The notes: a model not told the origin generated them from the letters alone. A stretch of DNA of 64,000 nucleotides from IDS-8 sp035304285 (GCA_035304285.1 DATGQI010000036.1:9760-73759); one strand, 5' to 3'; shown: positions 28,895-38,900, counted from the first letter of the stretch. Numbers and translations are program-made.

Positions 28895-30115
28895 TCAGGG
28901 CGCGGAAGTTACCTCCTCCGCAACCGCTTCACCGGTCGCGCAAGCGAGGGTGAAGCCCAGCATTCCATGTCCTGTATTGAGGAACAGGCCGCCGATCGCC
29001 GTCCGGCCGACCCGCGGCCGCCCGTCCGGCGTCATCGGGCGCACGCCGCCCCATCGCTGCATGTCGCCTGCATCGTAATCGGCAGCAAGCGGCGCAACCC
29101 GTCGCGCAATCTCCACCAGGCTATCCAGCCTGGCATCGTCGTGCCGCGTCTCATGGCCTACAAAGTCGGCAAAGCCGGCGATGCGTATAACCGGACCGAG
29201 CTTGCTCAACACAATGCGGTGCTTCAGGTCGGAAATGCTCGCCGATGGCGCATGCGGTCCCGGAGGCAACGTAATACTGTAGCCGCGCACCGGGCAGATA
29301 GCGGGATCGATCCTGTGTGGCTCAAGCAGCTTGGTGCTGCCGGTACCGAGGCAAACGACAACTGAGTCCGCGGTGTAATCGCCCCGGTCGGTGACGACCC
29401 CCCGAACGCGGTTGTCTTCCACAACCAGTCTTGCCACTGTTTCGCGCAGGCGAAACTGAACCGGTATTTCGCGCTGCAGCCAGTCGGCAAGCCCTTCAGT
29501 AAATTTCCTCGCGTCGGCAACATGGTCGTCGCGAGAGTACGTCGCAGCGATGAAATCACCGCGCATCTCGGCAAGCGCAGGCTCAAGCTCCAGCGCTTCG
29601 CTTCGCGTGACCACCTCTGTGACGCAGCCGTACTCCCGCTTCAGCAAGACGGATTTCCGCGCGCGAGCCACCTCGTCGGGAAGAGACAACAGGACCAGTT
29701 TACCGGCACGCGCGAAGTCGAACTCGAGCGGCACGGCCTGCATCAAGCGCTCCATCAAGGCAGCAGAACGCATGGCGACCTCGAGCACCGCAAACGTATT
29801 GTCGCGCGCCCGCACCTTCGTGCACTGGCGCAGAAACTGCCTCCCCCACCGCAGGAAGGCCGCGTCCGGCTTTAGCCGGACGAGACTACCGGCATCCTTT
29901 CCTGCCAGCAGGGCCGGCATCTTGCGCAGGAATTCCGGGCGCGCAACGGCGTCAGTAAAGCTGTAGGACAACTGGCCGGCATTCGCGCGGCTCGTGCCGG
30001 ATGCGACGCTATCGCTGGCTTCCACCACGGTGACGTCATGGCCCTTCTGCGTCAGGTACCACGCTGTCACAACGCCGGTCACCCCGGCGCCGAGCACGAG
30101 TACACGCTTTTTCAC
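28895..30115 (-). CDS. D-amino-acid dehydrogenase-like FAD oxidoreductase (DadA family)
   Basis: It encodes 406 residues from a GTG at 30115 that places the Rossmann motif at the very N-terminus (VKKRVLVLGAGVTGVVTAWYL: GxGxxG), as in DadA. A longer frame reaches 30358 but adds unrelated residues; the ribosome site for the GTG is weak. The DAO-type FAD domain continues through SGTSRANAGQLSYSF, and the C-terminal MQRWGGVRPMTPDGRPRVGR and NTGHGMLGFTLACATG are DadA hallmarks. It would oxidise D-amino acids to 2-oxo acids and pass electrons to the respiratory chain. No racemase adjoins it. Confidence 0.88.
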   Translation of the reverse strand: MKKRVLVLGAGVTGVVTAWYLTQKGHDVTVVEASDSVASGTSRANAGQLSYSFTDAVARPEFLRKMPALLAGKDAGSLVRLKPDAAFLRWGRQFLRQCTKVRARDNTFAVLEVAMRSAALMERLMQAVPLEFDFARAGKLVLLSLPDEVARARKSVLLKREYGCVTEVVTRSEALELEPALAEMRGDFIAATYSRDDHVADARKFTEGLADWLQREIPVQFRLRETVARLVVEDNRVRGVVTDRGDYTADSVVVCLGTGSTKLLEPHRIDPAICPVRGYSITLPPGPHAPSASISDLKHRIVLSKLGPVIRIAGFADFVGHETRHDDARLDSLVEIARRVAPLAADYDAGDMQRWGGVRPMTPDGRPRVGRTAIGGLFLNTGHGMLGFTLACATGEAVAEEVTSAP

Positions 30116-30478
30116 GTTGCGGCCGAAATGTGCGGGTACAGCGAATGAATGAGGGATCGGCACGGAAACATCGGCTACTCCGGCTGACGCGCGCCAGCGC
30201 TTCTTGCAATGTGGTGAAACAGTTTTACTGCCATGGGGCCTCAGGTATTCTTCCGCCCTGCACTTTCGAGATCGAATAATGACAAGTTCGCCGTTCACTG
30301 TCGAAGAACAGGTCAAAGCGCTTGTCCGATAACGACATGACTCGAAAGAGGGGGCCAAAAAGATGTGCTGTCCTGGTCATATCGTGAAACGCACCCCGCG
30401 CCGGAGTCGGCGTTGGGCGCGAAACAATCCCTCGCATTCGCGCTCAGCCGGACAAAAACGAAATCCATCGGAGATGAC
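30116..30478. other. divergent intergenic region, 363 bp
   Basis: It separates the DadA-type gene from the PQQ dehydrogenase gene. I see no convincing gene, palindrome or sigma-54 motif in it. Open frames that enter it are N-terminal extensions of the two flanking genes without signal peptide or ribosome site support. Promoters for both genes should lie here. Confidence 0.4.
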
Positions 30479-32503
30479 ATGAAGCACCGAACGAAGTATG
30501 GACTTTCAGCGCCGGAAAGGTTTCGGCACGCTCGCCTGGCGGCATTGTCGGCCGGACTGGTCGCTGCTGCGGGACTGCAGGCGGCCGTTGCGGCTCCCGG
30601 AACCGAGAACGGCCAATGGCACTATCTCGGCGGCGATTCGGCTCACACACGTTATTCACCGGCCGACCAGATCGACAAGGGGAGCTTCGGTGAGCTGGAG
30701 GAAGCCTGGATCTGGGACGGCGCGAGCTTCAATGCGCAGAGCGGCCGCTCCACCCCGAGCTATATCAATGGCAGGTTGTATACGGTGGCGGGACCCCGCC
30801 GCCATGTCGTCGCCATCGATCCGGAAACAGGTGAGACGCTTTGGTCGTATCGCGAGCCCAACACCGCGCGCTGGGAATACTCCATGCGCCAGGACTATGG
30901 CAAAGGCGTGGCCTACGCGGAAGTCGACGGGCGCGACGTCATCTACATTATCTCGCCGGCATTCTTTCTTACCGCGCTGGACGCGGAGACCGGGCGTCCG
31001 CTCGCGGGCTTTGGCAAGCGCGTGCCGATCGAAGGCTTTCCGGAGACAGGCGTAGTCGACCTGCTGGCCGACCTCGGGCATGACTACGACCCTTACGAGG
31101 GCATTTCGCTGGAGAAGGGCTACATAACGTCGTCGTCGCCGCCGATCGTCGTGAACGGTGTGGTCGTCGTCGGCAACTCGGCGGAACAGGGCTACAACCA
31201 GTCGAGAATCGAAAACATCCCGGGAGACATCCTGGGCTACGACGCCAAGACCGGCGAATTCCTGTGGAAGTTCAACGTCCTCCCGAAGCCTGGCGAGTTT
31301 GGCCACGAAACCTGGGAAAACGACGCGTGGAAATGGACCGGTGACATTTCTTCGTGGGCGCCGCTGTCGGCAGACCAGGAGCGCGGCATCGTCTATATCC
31401 CGACGAACGGCGCGACCCTGGATTTCTACGGCGGTTTCCGTCCCGGCGACAACCTGTTCAGCACCAGCCTCATCGCGCTGGACGTGAAGACCGGCAAGCG
31501 CGTGTGGCATTTCCAGCTTGTGCATCATGACATCTGGAACTACGACACGCCGACGGCACCGGTTCTCCTGGACGTCAACATGGATGGCAAGGAAGTCCCG
31601 ATTGTCGTGCAGGTCACCAAACAGTCATTCGCCTACACGTTCAACCGCGTGACCGGCGAACCGATCTGGCCGATCGAGGAACGGCCGGTGCCGGCATCGA
31701 AGATGCCAGGCGAGAAGCTGTCGAAGACACAGCCCTTCCCGACAAAACCGGCGCCTTACGATATCCAGGGCCTGACCCACGACGACCTGATCGATTTCAC
31801 GCCGGAACTGCGCCAGGCGGCGATAGACATCATCTCCGATTACGCCATAGGTCCGCTGTTCAACCCCCCGCTTCATCGTGACAACGATGAAGGATTGAAA
31901 GGCGCGCTATGGTGCCCGGGCGACATAGGCGGCGTGAACATCGACGGCCCGCCGGTTGCGGACCCCGAAAGCGGCATTCTCTACGTCACGTCCCGCAAGC
32001 ACTGCTCGACGCGCGTGATGGCGCCCGGTGCAGAGCGCGACGCGCGCATAGAAAAACCGACCGGCACGACCATCGCCGACTACGCGGTGCTGACCGGCTT
32101 CGGCGTCAGGGGACCGGACGACCTCAACCTGTTCAAGCCTCCCTACAGCCGGATTACCGCGATCGACATGAACACGGGCGAGCATCTCTGGTACATCCCT
32201 GTCGGCGAAACTCCCGAAACAGTGCTCAACCATCCGAAGCTCGAGGGGATGGACATTCCCAATACGGGCACCGGAAGGGCAGCGCCCATGGTCGTGACGA
32301 AGTCCCTGCTGATTTACGCAGCCGACGCCAGTGACGGCACGCCGCACCTGTTTGCAGTCGACAAGGCGAGCGGCCGGCAGGTAGGGAAAATCGAGGTCCC
32401 CGACCGAAGCTCGTACGGCATGATGACTTACGTTCACGACGGGAAGCAGTACATCGTACTGCAGACGGGAAGCAAGCTGACCACCCTCGCGCTGGCGGAG
32501 TGA
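30479..32503 (+). CDS. PQQ-dependent dehydrogenase (quinoprotein, GDH/ADH type)
   Basis: It encodes 674 residues from the ATG at 30479 (GGAG, 5-nt spacing). An N-terminal export signal (about 1-38) ends VAAPG, then the mature protein opens with WHYLGGDSAHTRYSPADQI, the usual start of an eight-bladed quinoprotein propeller. Blade repeats such as DPETGETLWSYREP and DVKTGKRVWHFQLVHHDIWN are clear. It has no fused CxxCH haem domain, so electrons would go to the separate cytochrome c encoded next. Substrate (alcohol or sugar) cannot be told. No pqq biosynthesis genes are in the window. Confidence 0.92.
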   Translation: MKHRTKYGLSAPERFRHARLAALSAGLVAAAGLQAAVAAPGTENGQWHYLGGDSAHTRYSPADQIDKGSFGELEEAWIWDGASFNAQSGRSTPSYINGRLYTVAGPRRHVVAIDPETGETLWSYREPNTARWEYSMRQDYGKGVAYAEVDGRDVIYIISPAFFLTALDAETGRPLAGFGKRVPIEGFPETGVVDLLADLGHDYDPYEGISLEKGYITSSSPPIVVNGVVVVGNSAEQGYNQSRIENIPGDILGYDAKTGEFLWKFNVLPKPGEFGHETWENDAWKWTGDISSWAPLSADQERGIVYIPTNGATLDFYGGFRPGDNLFSTSLIALDVKTGKRVWHFQLVHHDIWNYDTPTAPVLLDVNMDGKEVPIVVQVTKQSFAYTFNRVTGEPIWPIEERPVPASKMPGEKLSKTQPFPTKPAPYDIQGLTHDDLIDFTPELRQAAIDIISDYAIGPLFNPPLHRDNDEGLKGALWCPGDIGGVNIDGPPVADPESGILYVTSRKHCSTRVMAPGAERDARIEKPTGTTIADYAVLTGFGVRGPDDLNLFKPPYSRITAIDMNTGEHLWYIPVGETPETVLNHPKLEGMDIPNTGTGRAAPMVVTKSLLIYAADASDGTPHLFAVDKASGRQVGKIEVPDRSSYGMMTYVHDGKQYIVLQTGSKLTTLALAE

Positions 32504-32520
32504 GCAGGGATGCTGTTGCG

Positions 32521-32922
32521 ATGACCCGCCCGCTACTCCGCTCCACAGGTGCCGTCCTGGCGGTACTCGGGACGTTCGCGGTCACCCTCTCCCATGCCGA
32601 TCCACCAACGATCAACGACGGGATCTATACGGAAGAACAGGCACAAGCCGGCGAAGAGCTTTACGCCGAACACTGCCTGACCTGTCACGACAAGAAATAC
32701 TTCCGACCCGTCCTGAAGGCGTGGGAGGGGCAGCCTCTCGGCGTCCTTTACACCGTGATGAGCGCGTCCATGCCGGAATCCAATCCTGGCGCGCTCCCCA
32801 GGGCGGATTATGTCGATATACTCGCCTACATACTCTCGCTCAGCCGCTATCCGGCCGGCGATGCGGAGCTTGACTACAGGGACGGCGTCCTGGACGAGAT
32901 CGTGATATCCGGCCGCGAGTAA
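32521..32922 (+). CDS. periplasmic c-type cytochrome, partner of the PQQ dehydrogenase
   Basis: It encodes 133 residues from the ATG at 32521; a GTG at 32500 overlapping the upstream stop is the alternative. A signal peptide ending SHADP precedes one haem site, CLTCH, and a likely Met ligand in ASMPESNPG. The gene starts 17 bp after the PQQ dehydrogenase, so it is the expected electron acceptor. Confidence 0.9.
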   Translation: MTRPLLRSTGAVLAVLGTFAVTLSHADPPTINDGIYTEEQAQAGEELYAEHCLTCHDKKYFRPVLKAWEGQPLGVLYTVMSASMPESNPGALPRADYVDILAYILSLSRYPAGDAELDYRDGVLDEIVISGRE

Positions 32923-32936
32923 GCTCAAGCGCCGTA

Positions 32937-33203
32937 TCAGACCAGCGTGAGCCTGCCTTCCTCATCGATGTCGAGCGTCTTGTCCTCGCAGAACTCTGCG
33001 TAAGTTTCGGGAACGGCGAGAACCGTGCGGCCTTCGTACTCGTAGGTCGTATCATTGGGCGCCGGAGACTGCAAAGCCAGCGAAAGACCGCCGGCATTCT
33101 CACTGCGGACAATACGCAGGCACCGATCCTCGGTGTCGGCCTCAGATGCATTGGAAATCGCCTTGTCGAACTGTTCAAGAACTGTGTCGGTTACGGTTAG
33201 CAT
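32937..33203 (-). CDS. small HesB/IscA-like protein lacking the Cys ligands
   Basis: It encodes 88 residues from the ATG at 33203 with a strong AGGAGG. The start MLTVTDTVLEQFDKA and the beta-rich middle (DRCLRIVRSENAGGLSLALQ) resemble the HesB-like/IscA fold. The three conserved Cys of IscA are absent; only two isolated Cys occur (in DRCLRI and EFCED). It may be a fold relative without Fe-S binding. It is convergent with the cytochrome gene and 60 bp upstream of nothing obvious on its own strand; functional call is weak. Confidence 0.45.
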   Translation of the reverse strand: MLTVTDTVLEQFDKAISNASEADTEDRCLRIVRSENAGGLSLALQSPAPNDTTYEYEGRTVLAVPETYAEFCEDKTLDIDEEGRLTLV

Positions 33204-33263
33204 GTTTCCTCCTTCTACCTTACAAAATTGCCGCCTGTCATTAACAGGCAACACCGAAACTTC

Positions 33264-34697
33264 TTACGCTCCGTTCGCGTAACTGCTGACGGGCGACGAT
33301 CGCGGCTCCGACGCACGCGACAACGCAAACGCCAGTACCAACCCCGAAACTATCCCCGGCAATCCCTCGTACACCATCGTGTGCAACTCCGCCGCCCGCC
33401 ACAGCAAAGCGGCGGCAACGCCTCCCACCATCGCCACGATAGCGCCAGCCTCGCTGATGCGTCGCCCGACCGCGTAAAGCGTCAGCAACGGGGCAAATGC
33501 CGACGCCAGCGTTGACCACGACAAAATGACAAGCTGGAAGACGCTTCGGGTTTCGCTCATCGCTATTCCCAAAGCAAGCAAAGTCACCACTGCCGTCGCA
33601 GTCTTGGCCTGCCACGTGCTGTCCAGCCGTTCCGGGAATAAATCATGTGTAATCGCGGCCGAACAACTGAGCACCAGTGAGTCTGCCGTAGACATCGTCG
33701 CCGCAAAAATTCCTGCAAGAATCACGCCGACCAGTACCGGTGGAAGAAGCTCGAGCGCTATCGTGGGTAAGGCGAGTTCCGGATCCATCCCGCTCAATTC
33801 CGGCAGGTAAAGGCGTGACAGCAGGCCGACCCCGGTCGCAAGCGCATAGAACACGGTGAAGAAACTGTAGTACCAAGCACGGGCGCGCATCATGTTGCCC
33901 GCTTCGTCCAGCGCCATGAACCTGACCATCACGTGCGGCTGGCCGACGACCGAGAACCCGGCAAACATCCAACCGAGTACGAACAATCCCATGCCCAGTG
34001 CCCCGGGGAACAACAGGTCGGCGGGGAACAGGTCCAGGTAACCCGGGATATCAGAAAGTTTCTGCACGGTTCCCGAAAACCCGCCCTGGCCCTGCAGGGC
34101 GACCGTGAACAAAAGCGTCATCGCCGCCAGCATCACGATCGACTGCGCCGCATCCGTCCAGATCGACGCCCGGATACCGCCGGCGACGCTGTAGGCCAGG
34201 ATCATCGCTGCGACGACGACGGCACCCACGGCCGGTTCCCATCCGAGAACGCCCTGCAGCGCCTTGCCGCCGGCGCTGATTTGCGCGGCTGCGTAGGCGC
34301 CCAGGAAAGCCACCATGACGATGGCGGCGATTCTTCGCCAGGCACGGAACTCCTCCCCGTGCCAGCGTGCGACGACGGCCGCGAATGAGGCTTCATCGGT
34401 CCTCTCCGTCGATTTCCTCAGTTTCTTGTGGATGAAGAGCGACCCGACAAAGTCGCCCAGGATCCAGCCCACCATCAGCCAGGCTGCAGACAGGCCGGTC
34501 GCGTACGTAAAGCCGATCACGCCGATGAACATGTAGCCGGAATTGTTGGTCGCGACTGCTGACAGGCCGCAGAGCCACGGCGAGACGGCGCGGCTTGCCA
34601 AGTAATAGTCGTTCCTGGATTTCCTGGCTCGCGCCGCCGATGCAAGCCCGATCACCACGAACGCCAGCAGGATCGCCAGGAAAGATGCTTCGATCAT
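33264..34697 (-). CDS. sodium:solute symporter (SSS/PutP family)
   Basis: The 477-residue protein has about 13 membrane helices and the SSS motif region (AAQISAGGKALQGVLGW; SVAGGIRASIWTDAAQSIVM; GIFAATMSTADSLVLSCSAA, which contributes the Na+ site in TM8). It starts 37 bp after the aspartokinase stop on the same strand, so it probably belongs to the ectoine operon. Uptake of proline, betaine or a related compatible solute would fit, but the substrate is inferred from context only. Confidence 0.88.
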   Translation of the reverse strand: MIEASFLAILLAFVVIGLASAARARKSRNDYYLASRAVSPWLCGLSAVATNNSGYMFIGVIGFTYATGLSAAWLMVGWILGDFVGSLFIHKKLRKSTERTDEASFAAVVARWHGEEFRAWRRIAAIVMVAFLGAYAAAQISAGGKALQGVLGWEPAVGAVVVAAMILAYSVAGGIRASIWTDAAQSIVMLAAMTLLFTVALQGQGGFSGTVQKLSDIPGYLDLFPADLLFPGALGMGLFVLGWMFAGFSVVGQPHVMVRFMALDEAGNMMRARAWYYSFFTVFYALATGVGLLSRLYLPELSGMDPELALPTIALELLPPVLVGVILAGIFAATMSTADSLVLSCSAAITHDLFPERLDSTWQAKTATAVVTLLALGIAMSETRSVFQLVILSWSTLASAFAPLLTLYAVGRRISEAGAIVAMVGGVAAALLWRAAELHTMVYEGLPGIVSGLVLAFALSRASEPRSSPVSSYANGA

Positions 34698-34734
34698 CCG
34701 CTTGTAATCCGGTGCCCGGCGCGCAGGTTACACG

Positions 34735-36237
34735 TCATGCAGCGCGCTGCGGCCTGCTTCCGCGCGTTCCGTCCACCTGCCTCGACTGCCTTCCACCCTG
34801 TTCAATCAGCGCCCCGTGCAGGGCGATGATCGATTTGTCGTAGTCTTCTTCCGCCAGGATGAAAAGTATGTCGACGTTGCGAATCAACTGGTGCAGGCCG
34901 AGCACTTCCACGCCTGCCTTTGCGAGCGCCCCCACGGCGAGGGCCGTAAGGCCTGTTACGTCCAGGTCGCTGCCGATCGCGGATACGATAGCTACTTTGC
35001 GCGTCGTCACACGCGCAGAGCCGAAGTTTTCGCGCAGGTCGCTCACCACGCGATGTACGGCCTTGAGGGAGCCGGCGAGGTAGTGGACGATCGTGTTGGC
35101 GTTCGAGGTTTTCGTGACTACCCGCACGCTATGCCGCTTCAGCGTCTCGAGGATCGCCGCGTCATAACCTTTGACTCCCACCATGTCCTGCTCGAAAAAT
35201 TCCAGCGCAATGACGCTGCGCATGCCGGTAATGATTTCAGCCTGGGGAACACCCGAGACGTAGTCGCTCGTTATCTGTGAGCCGTTGTCGTCCGGATCGA
35301 AGGTATTGCGAATGCGGAGGGGAATGTTCGCCTGGCGCAGTCCCTTGGCGGCGCGAGGGTGAATCGCCTCCATCCCCATGTTGGAAAGCTGGTCCGCGAC
35401 GTCGTAGTTGGTCCGCTCGATCTTGCGCACGCGTTCCCGCCCGATCAGCTTCGGGTCGCCACTCGAGAGGTGGAATTCCTTGTGGATGACCGCTTCGCAG
35501 GCGCGGGTGAGTACCGCGACCCGCGACAGCGTGACTTCGCTGTAGCCGCGGCCGTAGCTCTGGATCGTGCCGGCCCGACTATGGGCATAGCCGGTGAGGA
35601 CTGGCAGCGTGGTTGAAAGGTCGATATCGCTCAGGGCTTTGCCAATGCGGTTGTCCAGGCTAAGGTTCGCCTCTTCCCGCCAGCCGGTAAGGTCGACAAA
35701 AACCGCGTTCACGTTGTGCTCTTTCAGCAGCAGCGTCGAGTTATGCGCGCTGTGTGCTTCCCCGACCGCTGCAAGCATTTCCCGAACCGTATCGAGATGC
35801 TCGCTCAGGCTGAAATGACCGTACGAGCAGAGGCGATGCAGGTCGATGAGGCAACTCCTGACGCCCTCGATGCGTTCCCGCACGAATCGGTCGGCGATTT
35901 GCCGGTCGGGGTGATCCCCGAACATACGGGCGTTGATGGCGCGCATGTCGCTGCTCACTTCGCTGATGGCATCGCCCCAGGCCCATTCCGATTCCGACCC
36001 TGCGAACAATGCATGCACGCCGGGCTCGCCCGTCTTCTTGTCCTCCAGCAGCTTATCGGTGATGCCACTGTAGGCGGACACGACGAAGATCCGGTTATAG
36101 AGCTCGGCGCCGGTGCGCCGGCCCAGGAATATGTTGCCGAGCACGGAATCGGCATCCGACATCGAGGTGCCACCGATCTTCTCGACCGTGTGCCTCGCGC
36201 TCTGCTGCACGTTTTCCTGTTTGCCTTCCCGGGTCAC
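34735..36237 (-). CDS. ask: ectoine-specific aspartate kinase
   Basis: The 500-residue protein starts at a GTG at 36237 whose TGA overlap (GTGA) with the ectD stop indicates coupling. The N-terminus HTVEKIGGTSMSDADSV is typical of Ask_Ect enzymes, and the C-terminal ACT-type region follows (VVTKTSNANTIVHYLAGS, VAIVSAIGSDLDVTGLTALA). It phosphorylates aspartate to supply aspartate-semialdehyde for ectoine. Its position after ectABCD supports the specialised isozyme rather than a housekeeping LysC. Confidence 0.93.
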   Translation of the reverse strand: MTREGKQENVQQSARHTVEKIGGTSMSDADSVLGNIFLGRRTGAELYNRIFVVSAYSGITDKLLEDKKTGEPGVHALFAGSESEWAWGDAISEVSSDMRAINARMFGDHPDRQIADRFVRERIEGVRSCLIDLHRLCSYGHFSLSEHLDTVREMLAAVGEAHSAHNSTLLLKEHNVNAVFVDLTGWREEANLSLDNRIGKALSDIDLSTTLPVLTGYAHSRAGTIQSYGRGYSEVTLSRVAVLTRACEAVIHKEFHLSSGDPKLIGRERVRKIERTNYDVADQLSNMGMEAIHPRAAKGLRQANIPLRIRNTFDPDDNGSQITSDYVSGVPQAEIITGMRSVIALEFFEQDMVGVKGYDAAILETLKRHSVRVVTKTSNANTIVHYLAGSLKAVHRVVSDLRENFGSARVTTRKVAIVSAIGSDLDVTGLTALAVGALAKAGVEVLGLHQLIRNVDILFILAEEDYDKSIIALHGALIEQGGRQSRQVDGTRGSRPQRAA

Positions 36238-37193
36238 GCTGCGCTCCGCATCAGCGGGCCCGTTACCGGCTGCACTGGCGCCACGTGCATTCGGGATGCA
36301 ATGAACTCGGGGCGAGGGGTTGCGGGCCCGAAAGGCGCCTCGAGGCGGTTTGATACAGCGTTGTAGACGATGAACGCATTGCTCCGGGGAAGCGGCGTGA
36401 TGTTGCTGGCCGAACCGTGCATGGTATTGCAGTCGAAAATGATGACGGTACCTGCGGGGCCGGTGGGCGCAGCGATGCCGCCCTCGGCTGCCAGCCAGGC
36501 CAGCGACTCGTCGTCCGGTACGCCATACTCCTGTTGCTTGAGAGAACTCCTGTAGTGGTTATCCGGAGTCTCGCCAATGCAGGTGACATAGTGCCGGTGT
36601 GAGCCCGGTAAGAGCATGAGGGGCCCGTTGTGCGGTGTGTTCTCGGTCAGCAACACGGTCATCGACAACGCCCGCATCCGCGGCATGCCGTCCTCGACGT
36701 GCCATGTCTCGAAGTCGGAGTGCCAGTAGAATTCCTTCCCGCGGAACCCCGGCTTGTAGTTCATGCGTGACTGGTGAATATAGATGTCGTCGTTCAGCAG
36801 GAACCGCGCAACTTCCGCGAGTCGGGCGTCGGCGGCAAGCCGCGCGAACGTCCGGTCCTGTTCGTGTATGCGAAAAACCGAGCGCACATGGCCGGAGCCC
36901 GGCTCACTGATCAGCGTTTCCGGTTCCAGCGCGCTCTGTCCTGCGCCACGCAATCTCGCAGCCGCGCTGCAAAGGGTCTCGACTTCACCGGCGTCAAAAA
37001 TATCCCGCAGTACCAGGAAACCGTCTTGCTCGAATGACTGCGTATCCTCCTTGGAAAGCGGCGCGTCAGGAGTCCAGCTTCCATGCACCACGTCGTCGAG
37101 GCGCGGAAGTACCTGCGCCTCCGTCGCTTGCCGGGACGGATATGCGTCTTCCCGCGGTTTCCCTGCAATCCTGTTCGCTGCGACCTGGCTCAT
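36234..37193 (-). CDS. ectD: ectoine hydroxylase EctD
   Basis: The 319-residue Fe(II)/2-oxoglutarate dioxygenase carries the EctD signature FYWHSDFETWHVEDGMPRMR with the iron-binding H-x-D, and a distal His in CNTMHGSA. Converts ectoine to 5-hydroxyectoine. Overlaps ectC by ATGA at 37190-37193 and ask by GTGA. Confidence 0.96.
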   Translation of the reverse strand: MSQVAANRIAGKPREDAYPSRQATEAQVLPRLDDVVHGSWTPDAPLSKEDTQSFEQDGFLVLRDIFDAGEVETLCSAAARLRGAGQSALEPETLISEPGSGHVRSVFRIHEQDRTFARLAADARLAEVARFLLNDDIYIHQSRMNYKPGFRGKEFYWHSDFETWHVEDGMPRMRALSMTVLLTENTPHNGPLMLLPGSHRHYVTCIGETPDNHYRSSLKQQEYGVPDDESLAWLAAEGGIAAPTGPAGTVIIFDCNTMHGSASNITPLPRSNAFIVYNAVSNRLEAPFGPATPRPEFIASRMHVAPVQPVTGPLMRSAA

Positions 37194-37582
37194 ACCGCCT
37201 CCGCCTGTAGCGGGTAAGCGCCGCTTTCGTCGTGGACTTCCAGCCCGTTGAGTGGCGGGTTGAAGACGCAGGCCATCGTCATTTCCGAAGTAGCGCGAAG
37301 TATGTGCGGGTCGTGCTTGTCGAGCGCGTACATGACGCCGGGACGTATCGGAAACGTCTCGCCGGTTTCCTGGTTCTCGATCGAACCCTCGCCTGCGACA
37401 CAGTAAACGGACTCCAGGTGATTCCGGTAGTGCATCGGCAGCTCGGCGCCTTCGTAAATGGTTGTGATGTGGAAAGAGAAGCCCATCGCGTCTTCCTTCA
37501 ACAACAGGCGCACGCTGTTCCAGCCCGGTGTCTCGACCAGTCGTCTGCTCTTCTTCGCATCATCAAGATTTCGAACAATCAT
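37190..37582 (-). CDS. ectC: L-ectoine synthase EctC
   Basis: The 130-residue cupin (MIVRNLDDAKKSRRLVETPG; HYRNHLESVYCVAGEGSIEN; LDKHDPHILRA) matches EctC in length and motifs. It cyclises N-gamma-acetyl-diaminobutyrate to ectoine. 13 bp after ectB; ends overlapping ectD. Confidence 0.97.
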   Translation of the reverse strand: MIVRNLDDAKKSRRLVETPGWNSVRLLLKEDAMGFSFHITTIYEGAELPMHYRNHLESVYCVAGEGSIENQETGETFPIRPGVMYALDKHDPHILRATSEMTMACVFNPPLNGLEVHDESGAYPLQAEAV

Positions 37583-37595
37583 GTGTATACCCCTC

Positions 37596-38900
37596 TTACG
37601 CCGCTGCCCTGTCGGCCTTGTCGAGCACGGCTCTTACCGAACGCGCCATGATGTCGAGACCGCGTACTAGCTCCTCGTCGGAAATTGTCAGCGCCGCGAG
37701 GCACTTGACGATTTCGTCATCACTGCCGCTCGTTTCGATAACCAGTCCGTCAGCGAATGCTTTCCTGACCACGTGGCCTGCGAGTTCGCCGGAAGGCATC
37801 TCAAGACCGCGCATCATCCCACGACCCTTCACGGCGGTCCGGGCAAGGCCGTTCGCGCGCGCGATATCATCAAGCTTCGTCTTCAGTAGCTGACCTTTGT
37901 CGTATATCGACTGCTCGAAAGCGCTGTCGCGCCAGAAGTGCTCGAGTGCGGCACGCGCCGTAACGAATGCATGGCAATTGCCGCGGAAGGTGCCGTTGTG
38001 TTCGCCCGGTAGCCATTCGTCGAACTGCCTGTCTATCAATACGAGCGCCAGCGGCAGACCGTATCCGGAAATGGATTTGGCCATGGTGACGATGTCGGGC
38101 TTTACCTTCGCCGGTTCAAAGCTGAAGAACGTCCCGGTCCGACCCGTACCGGCCTGGATATCGTCGACGATGAATAGCGCTCCGTGTTTGCGCGCAATCG
38201 CCGCAATCTTCCTGAGCCAATCGTAGTCGGCGACGTTCAGGCCGCCCTCGCCCTGGACTGTTTCCACGAGCACTGCGGCGGGAGCGTCGACACCACTGGA
38301 TCCGTCTTCGAGCATCTTGTCCAGGTACGCTGCAGTATCGACCGATGGTCCGAAGTAGCCGTCGAAAGGCATTCGCGTGACGCCGCTCAAAGCCACGCCC
38401 GCACCGTTACGATGGAAGCCGTTGGCAGTAGTCGCTAGCGCCCCGAGGGTGACGCCGTGAAAACCGTTGGTGAATGCAATGACGTTCTGGCGCCCGGTCA
38501 CCTTGCGCGCAAGTTTCAGTGCTGCCTCGACGGCGTTCGCGCCGGTCGGACCGGGAAACTGCACGACGTAGTCCAGCTTGCGAGGCTTAAGGATCGTTTC
38601 ATGGAGCTCGGCAAGAAATCTTTCCTTGCTCTCGCTGTACATATCGAGGCTGTGTGTAATGCCGTCACTGCTGATGTACTCGATCAGTGCTTTCTTGAGT
38701 TCCGGATGGTTATGCCCGTAGTTGAGCGTCGAGCAACCCATCAGGAAGTCGAGGTATGCGGTGCCATCGCGGGTATAAAGCCACGAGCCCCTGGCGCGGT
38801 GGAAAATCCGGGGAAAGTTTCGTGCGTAGCTTCGAACCTGCGATTCGAGCAGCTCGAAAGTCTCGACGGCGGGTTCGCTGTCCCTTTTCTGTTCAGACAT
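37596..38900 (-). CDS. ectB: diaminobutyrate-2-oxoglutarate transaminase EctB
   Basis: It encodes 434 residues from the ATG at 38900 (the frame to 38945 is an extension into ectA). This class III PLP aminotransferase shows the cofactor Lys in TMAKSISGYGLPLALVLI and the EctB opening VRSYARNFPRIFHRARGSWL. Converts aspartate-semialdehyde to 2,4-diaminobutyrate. Second gene of the operon, 25 bp after ectA. Confidence 0.96.
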   Translation of the reverse strand: MSEQKRDSEPAVETFELLESQVRSYARNFPRIFHRARGSWLYTRDGTAYLDFLMGCSTLNYGHNHPELKKALIEYISSDGITHSLDMYSESKERFLAELHETILKPRKLDYVVQFPGPTGANAVEAALKLARKVTGRQNVIAFTNGFHGVTLGALATTANGFHRNGAGVALSGVTRMPFDGYFGPSVDTAAYLDKMLEDGSSGVDAPAAVLVETVQGEGGLNVADYDWLRKIAAIARKHGALFIVDDIQAGTGRTGTFFSFEPAKVKPDIVTMAKSISGYGLPLALVLIDRQFDEWLPGEHNGTFRGNCHAFVTARAALEHFWRDSAFEQSIYDKGQLLKTKLDDIARANGLARTAVKGRGMMRGLEMPSGELAGHVVRKAFADGLVIETSGSDDEIVKCLAALTISDEELVRGLDIMARSVRAVLDKADRAAA

